Shown here in pieces: positions 59,966 to 64,000 of a stretch of DNA of 64,000 nt (position 1 is its first letter; every line of letters starts with the position of its first letter). The notes under the pieces were generated by a model. It was not told where the DNA came from. It made no database searches and saw only the letters and a list, made by a program, of their open reading frames with translations. The stretch covers positions 62,001-126,000 of the forward strand of contig NZ_FRAM01000003.1 in NCBI RefSeq assembly GCF_900142325.1, given 5' to 3'. Position numbers and translations under genes: made by a program. Origin of the DNA: Epilithonimonas mollis. GTDB lineage: Bacteria > Bacteroidota > Bacteroidia > Flavobacteriales > Weeksellaceae.

Positions 59966-60340
59966 TTAAGTACACTCTTTACAAATACCCGTCAGAACAC
60001 AGTTCTCACTTTCCACACAATAACCGCTTTCTAAAGAAAACTGAACAGCAACCGGCAGACATTCTATCGTTTCACATTGCGTACATCTGAAATGAAAATG
60101 ATGGTCTGCCAATTTTTTTTCTTCGCATTTGATACAAACAGCAAAGTATTGTTTTCCGTCTTCCGCAACAATCCTGTGTAGAATTCCGTCCTCGCAAAAA
60201 CGATTGAGAACACGGTAAACCGTAGCTCTATCTATATTTATGGCAATCTTTTTCATAATAGAATCCTGGCTCATTGCTTTTTTGGAATCTGCTAAAACAC
60301 TCAAAACAGCATCTTTGGTAGGCGTACTTCTTCTTTTCAT
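59966..60340 (-). CDS. Fur-family metalloregulator
   Basis: 124 residues, short for the family. The winged helix reads STPTKDAVLSVLADSKKAMS and INIDRATVYRVLNRFCEDGILH. The metal-binding His stretch is H80-H81-x-H83, and the structural-zinc CxxC pairs are C86/C89 and C120/C123; an extra C69-x2-C72 pair is unusual. It could be Zur-like, PerR-like or Fur-like; the sequence does not decide. It is divergent from a flavoprotein gene, which it may regulate. Confidence 0.85.
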   Translation of the reverse strand: MKRRSTPTKDAVLSVLADSKKAMSQDSIMKKIAINIDRATVYRVLNRFCEDGILHRIVAEDGKQYFAVCIKCEEKKLADHHFHFRCTQCETIECLPVAVQFSLESGYCVESENCVLTGICKECT

Positions 60341-60381
60341 TTTAATTAATGCGATTTAGTTGCAATAATAAAAATTAATCC

Positions 60382-60389
60382 TAACTTTG
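60382..60389 (+). promoter_or_regulatory. Promoter of the flavoprotein gene
   Basis: TTG at 60360-60362, 19 bases, then TAACTTTG (60382-60389), a good match to the Bacteroidetes promoter, in the 108-base gap to the divergent Fur-like gene. Confidence 0.55.
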
Positions 60390-60448
60390 GCAAGGAATAA
60401 GTATTTAATTTTTCATTCCGAAGATATTTATCTTAAAAATTCAAAAAT

Positions 60449-61357
60449 ATGAAACAGGAAAATACATTCGATGTCATAATCGTTGGAGGAAGTTACGCCG
60501 GACTTTCTGCAGGAATGGCTTTGGGCAGGTCACTCAGAAAAGTTTTAATCATTGACAACGAAAAACCTTGTAATATCCAAACACCACATTCTCATAATTT
60601 CCTGACCCAGGATGGGAAAACGCCTAAAGAAATTTCGACCTTAGCAAAAGAGCAAGTCAAAAAATATGACACAGTTGAATTTTATAATGGATTGGCAATA
60701 GAAGGAAAAAAGACGGAAAATGGATTCGAAATCACGACCAAACGAGGCGAAATCTTCAAGGCTAAAAAACTCATTTTTGCAACGGGAATTGTGGATGAAG
60801 TTCCGAATATCAAAGGTTTTTGGGAATGTTGGGGAATCTCTCTAATCCATTGTCCATATTGTCACGGCTATGAATTTAAAACTAAAAAAACCGGAATTAT
60901 TGCAAATGGCGAACGTGGATTTCATATTGCTTCTTTGGTCAATAATTTAACAGATAACTTAACTATTCTAACCCGAGGAAAATCTGATTTTACTGAGGAG
61001 CAAACTCGAAAATTGATGCAAAACAACATCAATATCATCGAAACAGAAATTGATGAAATCCAGCATCAAAACGGAAATATTGAAAGTTTGATTTTATCGG
61101 ATAATCACGAACTGAAATTTGAAGCTGTTTACGGCGCATTTCCTTTTCATCAACACTCGGATATTCCAAAATCTTTAGGTTGTGAAATGACGGAAATGGG
61201 TCACATTAAAACTGACCTTTTCCAAAAAACGAATGTTTCCGGGTTGTACGTTTGTGGCGACAATTCCAGCCCAATGCGCTCGGTTGCGAATGCTGTTTAC
61301 ACAGGAAATTTTGCGGGTGCAATGGTGAATGCGGAGTTGACGCAGGAAAATTTCTGA
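60449..61357 (+). CDS. Thioredoxin-reductase-like NAD(P)/FAD oxidoreductase
   Basis: 302 residues. FAD-binding GGSYAGLSAG at 13-22, redox pair C135-x2-C138 in HCPYCHGYE, and the second FAD motif LYVCGDNSSP near the C terminus. The CPYC rather than CATC motif, and the absence of the usual second nucleotide-binding GGGDSA, separate it from classic TrxB; it resembles the low-molecular flavin-disulfide reductase group. Its partner thiol is unknown. It diverges from a Fur-like regulator. Confidence 0.8.
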   Translation: MKQENTFDVIIVGGSYAGLSAGMALGRSLRKVLIIDNEKPCNIQTPHSHNFLTQDGKTPKEISTLAKEQVKKYDTVEFYNGLAIEGKKTENGFEITTKRGEIFKAKKLIFATGIVDEVPNIKGFWECWGISLIHCPYCHGYEFKTKKTGIIANGERGFHIASLVNNLTDNLTILTRGKSDFTEEQTRKLMQNNINIIETEIDEIQHQNGNIESLILSDNHELKFEAVYGAFPFHQHSDIPKSLGCEMTEMGHIKTDLFQKTNVSGLYVCGDNSSPMRSVANAVYTGNFAGAMVNAELTQENF

Positions 61358-61369
61358 TAAATAAATACA

Positions 61370-61399
61370 AAAAAAACCGTCTCATAATCAAGACGGTTT
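61370..61399. terminator. Bidirectional terminator between the flavoprotein gene and mdh
   Basis: AAACCGTCT and AGACGGTTT form a perfect nine-base stem with an eight-base loop and A/T runs on both sides. The genes converge here. Confidence 0.85.
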
Positions 61400-61421
61400 C
61401 ATTTATCACAAGATTGAAATA

Positions 61422-62348
61422 TTAAACCTTCAAATCACCATTCACATCTCTCACAGCCTTTGCTGCTTCAGCGAATTTTGCTTGCTCTTCTTCTGTCAAA
61501 GTGATGTTCACGATTTTCTCAACACCATTTTTCCCGATGATGGCCGGAACTCCCAAACAAATATCGCTTTGTCCGTATTCACCGTCTAACATTAGAGAAC
61601 AAGGGATCATTTTCTTTTGATCGCAAAGAATCGATTGAACCATTACAGAAACAGCCGCACCTGGTGCATACCAGGCAGAAGTCCCCAATAATTTGGTCAA
61701 TGTTGCTCCTCCGACTTTAGTTTCCTCGATCACGGAAGCTTTTTGCTCATCAGTCAAAAATTCAGAAACAGGAACTCCGTTTCTTGTAGCTTTGCTGAAC
61801 AAAGGTAACATTCCAGTATCTGAATGTGCTGCGATTACCATTCCGTCCACATCTGAGATTGGACTTTCCAAAGCTTCCGCCAATCTGTATTTGAATCTTG
61901 CAGAATCCAGGGCACCACCCATCCCTATGATTCTTTCTTTTGGAAGACCAGATGTTTTGTGAACCAGGTAAGCCATTGTATCCATCGGGTTAGAAACCAC
62001 AATAATAATGACATCCGGAGAATGCTTAACTAAGTTTTCAGTTACTTCTTTTACAATTCCGGCATTGATTCCGATCAATTCTTCTCTCGTCATTCCCGGT
62101 TTTCTAGGAATTCCGGAAGTGATAACTGCCACTTTGGAACCTGCCGTTTTTGAATAATCTCCTGTTGTTCCGGTGATTTTTGTATCAAAACCATTCAGGG
62201 AAGCGGTCTGCATCAGATCCATTGCCTTTCCTTCTGCAAATCCTTCCTTGATATCTACCAAAACAACCTCAGAAGCGAAGTCTTTCATTGCGATATATTC
62301 TGCACAGCTTGCTCCTACTGCACCAGCTCCTACTACGGTAACTTTCAT
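61422..62348 (-). CDS. mdh: Malate dehydrogenase
   Basis: 308 residues. NAD motif GAGAVGAS at 7-14, then SGIPRKPGMTREELIGINAGIV, the substrate loop with the two Arg, NPMDTMAYL and AHSDTGMLP with the catalytic His, all as in the lactate-type malate dehydrogenases. It oxidises malate to oxaloacetate in the citric acid cycle. It is monocistronic on the minus strand, upstream of pfkA. Confidence 0.93.
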   Translation of the reverse strand: MKVTVVGAGAVGASCAEYIAMKDFASEVVLVDIKEGFAEGKAMDLMQTASLNGFDTKITGTTGDYSKTAGSKVAVITSGIPRKPGMTREELIGINAGIVKEVTENLVKHSPDVIIIVVSNPMDTMAYLVHKTSGLPKERIIGMGGALDSARFKYRLAEALESPISDVDGMVIAAHSDTGMLPLFSKATRNGVPVSEFLTDEQKASVIEETKVGGATLTKLLGTSAWYAPGAAVSVMVQSILCDQKKMIPCSLMLDGEYGQSDICLGVPAIIGKNGVEKIVNITLTEEEQAKFAEAAKAVRDVNGDLKV

Positions 62349-62538
62349 AATTATTAAATGTATTTATATTAGTGTAAAATCCTGAATTCTATGACCGTAA
62401 ATATAATAAAACTTCCAAAGCCCGAAAAAAAATTAATTCAAACATTTGTCATATTTTGACCAGATTCATTTCAATTAACCTATGATATAAATTATCTAAC
62501 AATCCTGAAATGAAGCTTAAAATGTGGTTCAAAATTCG

Positions 62539-62546
62539 TAAATTTG
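62539..62546 (+). promoter_or_regulatory. Promoter -7 element of pfkA
   Basis: TAAATTTG matches TANNTTTG, 20 bases before the start codon at 62567. Confidence 0.5.
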
Positions 62547-62566
62547 CTTAGAAAAAAATTAAAAAT

Positions 62567-63553
62567 ATGTCAGAAAACAACATTAAATCTATTGCGGTTC
62601 TGACTTCCGGAGGTGATGCCCCGGGAATGAATGCCGCACTTAGAGCAGTTGTACGAACAGCGAATCATTTCAAAATAAACTGCTACGGAATCCGAGAAGG
62701 TTACAATGGTCTTATCGCAGGTGATGTTACCAAAATGGGGCCGCGTTCCGTGAAAAATATAATTAATCAGGGCGGAACAATTCTTAAATCTGCCCGTTCC
62801 AAAGAATTCATGACTTACGAAGGTCGAAAAAAAGCTTTTGAACAATGTCAGAAATTGGGAATTGATGCTTTGGTTTGTATTGGTGGAGACGGAAGTTTTA
62901 CAGGAGCCAAGGTTTTCAACGAAGAATTTGGGATCAAGGTAATCGGTGTCCCTGGAACTATCGACAATGATATTTTTGGAACAGATAATACAATAGGATA
63001 CGACACGGCACTAAATACAGCAATGGATGCGATTGACAAGATCCGTGATACTGCCACTTCGCACAACAGAGTTTTTTTTGTGGAAGTGATGGGACGTGAT
63101 GCCGGATTCATCGCTCTCAACAGTGGGATTGCTACGGGTGCTCTTGACATCCTCATTCCGGAGAGAAAAGACAGCATGGAAGATCTCTTTAATACATTCA
63201 GAACGGCTGAGAAAGTCGGCAAGTCGTCAAGTGTTGTAGTTGTCGCTGAAGGTGAAGAACTTGGCAACATCTATGATCTTGCAAAAGCAACAAAAGAAGA
63301 ATTTCCAAATTATGATATCAGAGTAACCATTCTTGGACATATACAAAGAGGCGGTTCTCCAAGTTGTGCAGACAGAGTTCTTGCCAGCAACCTTGGTTAT
63401 GGTGCTGTTGTGGGTCTGATGGAAGGACGAAATAAAGTAATGGTAGGAATGCAGGCTAATAAAATAACATACACGGCCATAGAAGACGCCATTAAAAAAC
63501 ATAACGAAATCGACAAGAATTTGCTTCAGATTGCTGAGATCCTTGCGATGTAA
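62567..63553 (+). CDS. pfkA: ATP-dependent 6-phosphofructokinase
   Basis: 328 residues. The ATP motif TSGGDAPGMNAALRAVV, then ICIGGDGSFTGAKVF-like core, the fructose-6-phosphate loop GTIDNDIFGTDNTIGYDTA and VEVMGRDAGFIAL, and HIQRGGSPSCADRVLA near the end, define the ATP-type enzyme. It commits glucose to glycolysis. It is followed 45 bases later by a GAPDH gene on the same strand, a glycolytic pair. Confidence 0.95.
   Translation: MSENNIKSIAVLTSGGDAPGMNAALRAVVRTANHFKINCYGIREGYNGLIAGDVTKMGPRSVKNIINQGGTILKSARSKEFMTYEGRKKAFEQCQKLGIDALVCIGGDGSFTGAKVFNEEFGIKVIGVPGTIDNDIFGTDNTIGYDTALNTAMDAIDKIRDTATSHNRVFFVEVMGRDAGFIALNSGIATGALDILIPERKDSMEDLFNTFRTAEKVGKSSSVVVVAEGEELGNIYDLAKATKEEFPNYDIRVTILGHIQRGGSPSCADRVLASNLGYGAVVGLMEGRNKVMVGMQANKITYTAIEDAIKKHNEIDKNLLQIAEILAM

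Positions 63554-64000
<447 letters not shown>

Overview
The window reads as ordinary chromosome of a low-GC (about 37-40 %) member of the Flavobacteriia, most likely the Chryseobacterium/Elizabethkingia group (Weeksellaceae). The evidence is a PafA-type alkaline phosphatase very close to the Elizabethkingia enzyme, a PorP/SprF type IX secretion protein, a GSCFA protein, DUF1800/DUF1501 and YceI families, the hpt-adk-obg order, and above all a recurrent promoter element TANNTTTG (the Bacteroidetes -7 box) correctly placed upstream of more than twenty genes. There are no rRNA, tRNA, CRISPR, transposase or clear prophage structural genes.

Layout. 1-5.1 kb (minus): a cut MuiA-like protein, hemW, a PorP/SprF protein, an RluA-type pseudouridine synthase and a kinase-less PASTA protein. 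5.2-10 kb (plus): hpt, adk, obg, a small beta-barrel protein, a DUF6438 lipoprotein and an RhlE-type RNA helicase. 10-14.5 kb (minus): a tight five-gene unit of polyprenyl synthase, unknown 2-TM protein, GSCFA protein, TatD nuclease and GT-C-like membrane protein. 14.7-22 kb (minus): phosphate transporter plus DUF47 partner, CshA/DeaD-type helicase, serine dehydratase, alpha/beta hydrolase, YceI protein and a barrel protein. 22-30 kb: DUF1800/DUF1501 pair, ohr/ohrR peroxide module, fabH, ftsK, and a stand-alone (p)ppGpp-hydrolase-like HD protein converging on hisS.

31.7-37.4 kb is visibly richer in GC: Na+/H+ antiporter, NTF2-like lipoprotein, AlkB dioxygenase, MFS exporter, a GC-rich gene relic, yidD and an lgt with an unusual N-terminal extension. 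37.4-45.8 kb carries a two-domain serine hydrolase with a membrane-anchored XRE regulator, then a fatty-acid block (acyl-CoA dehydrogenase divergent from two tandem long-chain acyl-CoA synthetases), a small acidic protein and prmA. 46-53 kb: a TonB-dependent receptor, a three-gene muramidase / 2-TM / TM-coiled-coil cassette that looks like an isolated lysis module, uvrA and an NAD(P)-binding protein.

53.0-53.6 kb is the richest non-coding stretch: a perfect inverted pair of consensus DnaA boxes, a tiny ORF with its own terminator, another hairpin and a REP-like palindrome. 53.6-64 kb: a YceI lipoprotein with a consensus FNR/CRP-type site, a TIGR02757 protein, pafA, a large beta-barrel receptor, a DUF4256 protein, a Fur-family regulator divergent from a thioredoxin-reductase-like flavoprotein, mdh, pfkA and the start of a GAPDH gene.

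The best candidate for something undescribed is the muramidase cassette (47987-49446). The DnaA-box intergenic region and the FNR-type site are the best regulatory leads. All family assignments come from reading motifs; no database search was run.
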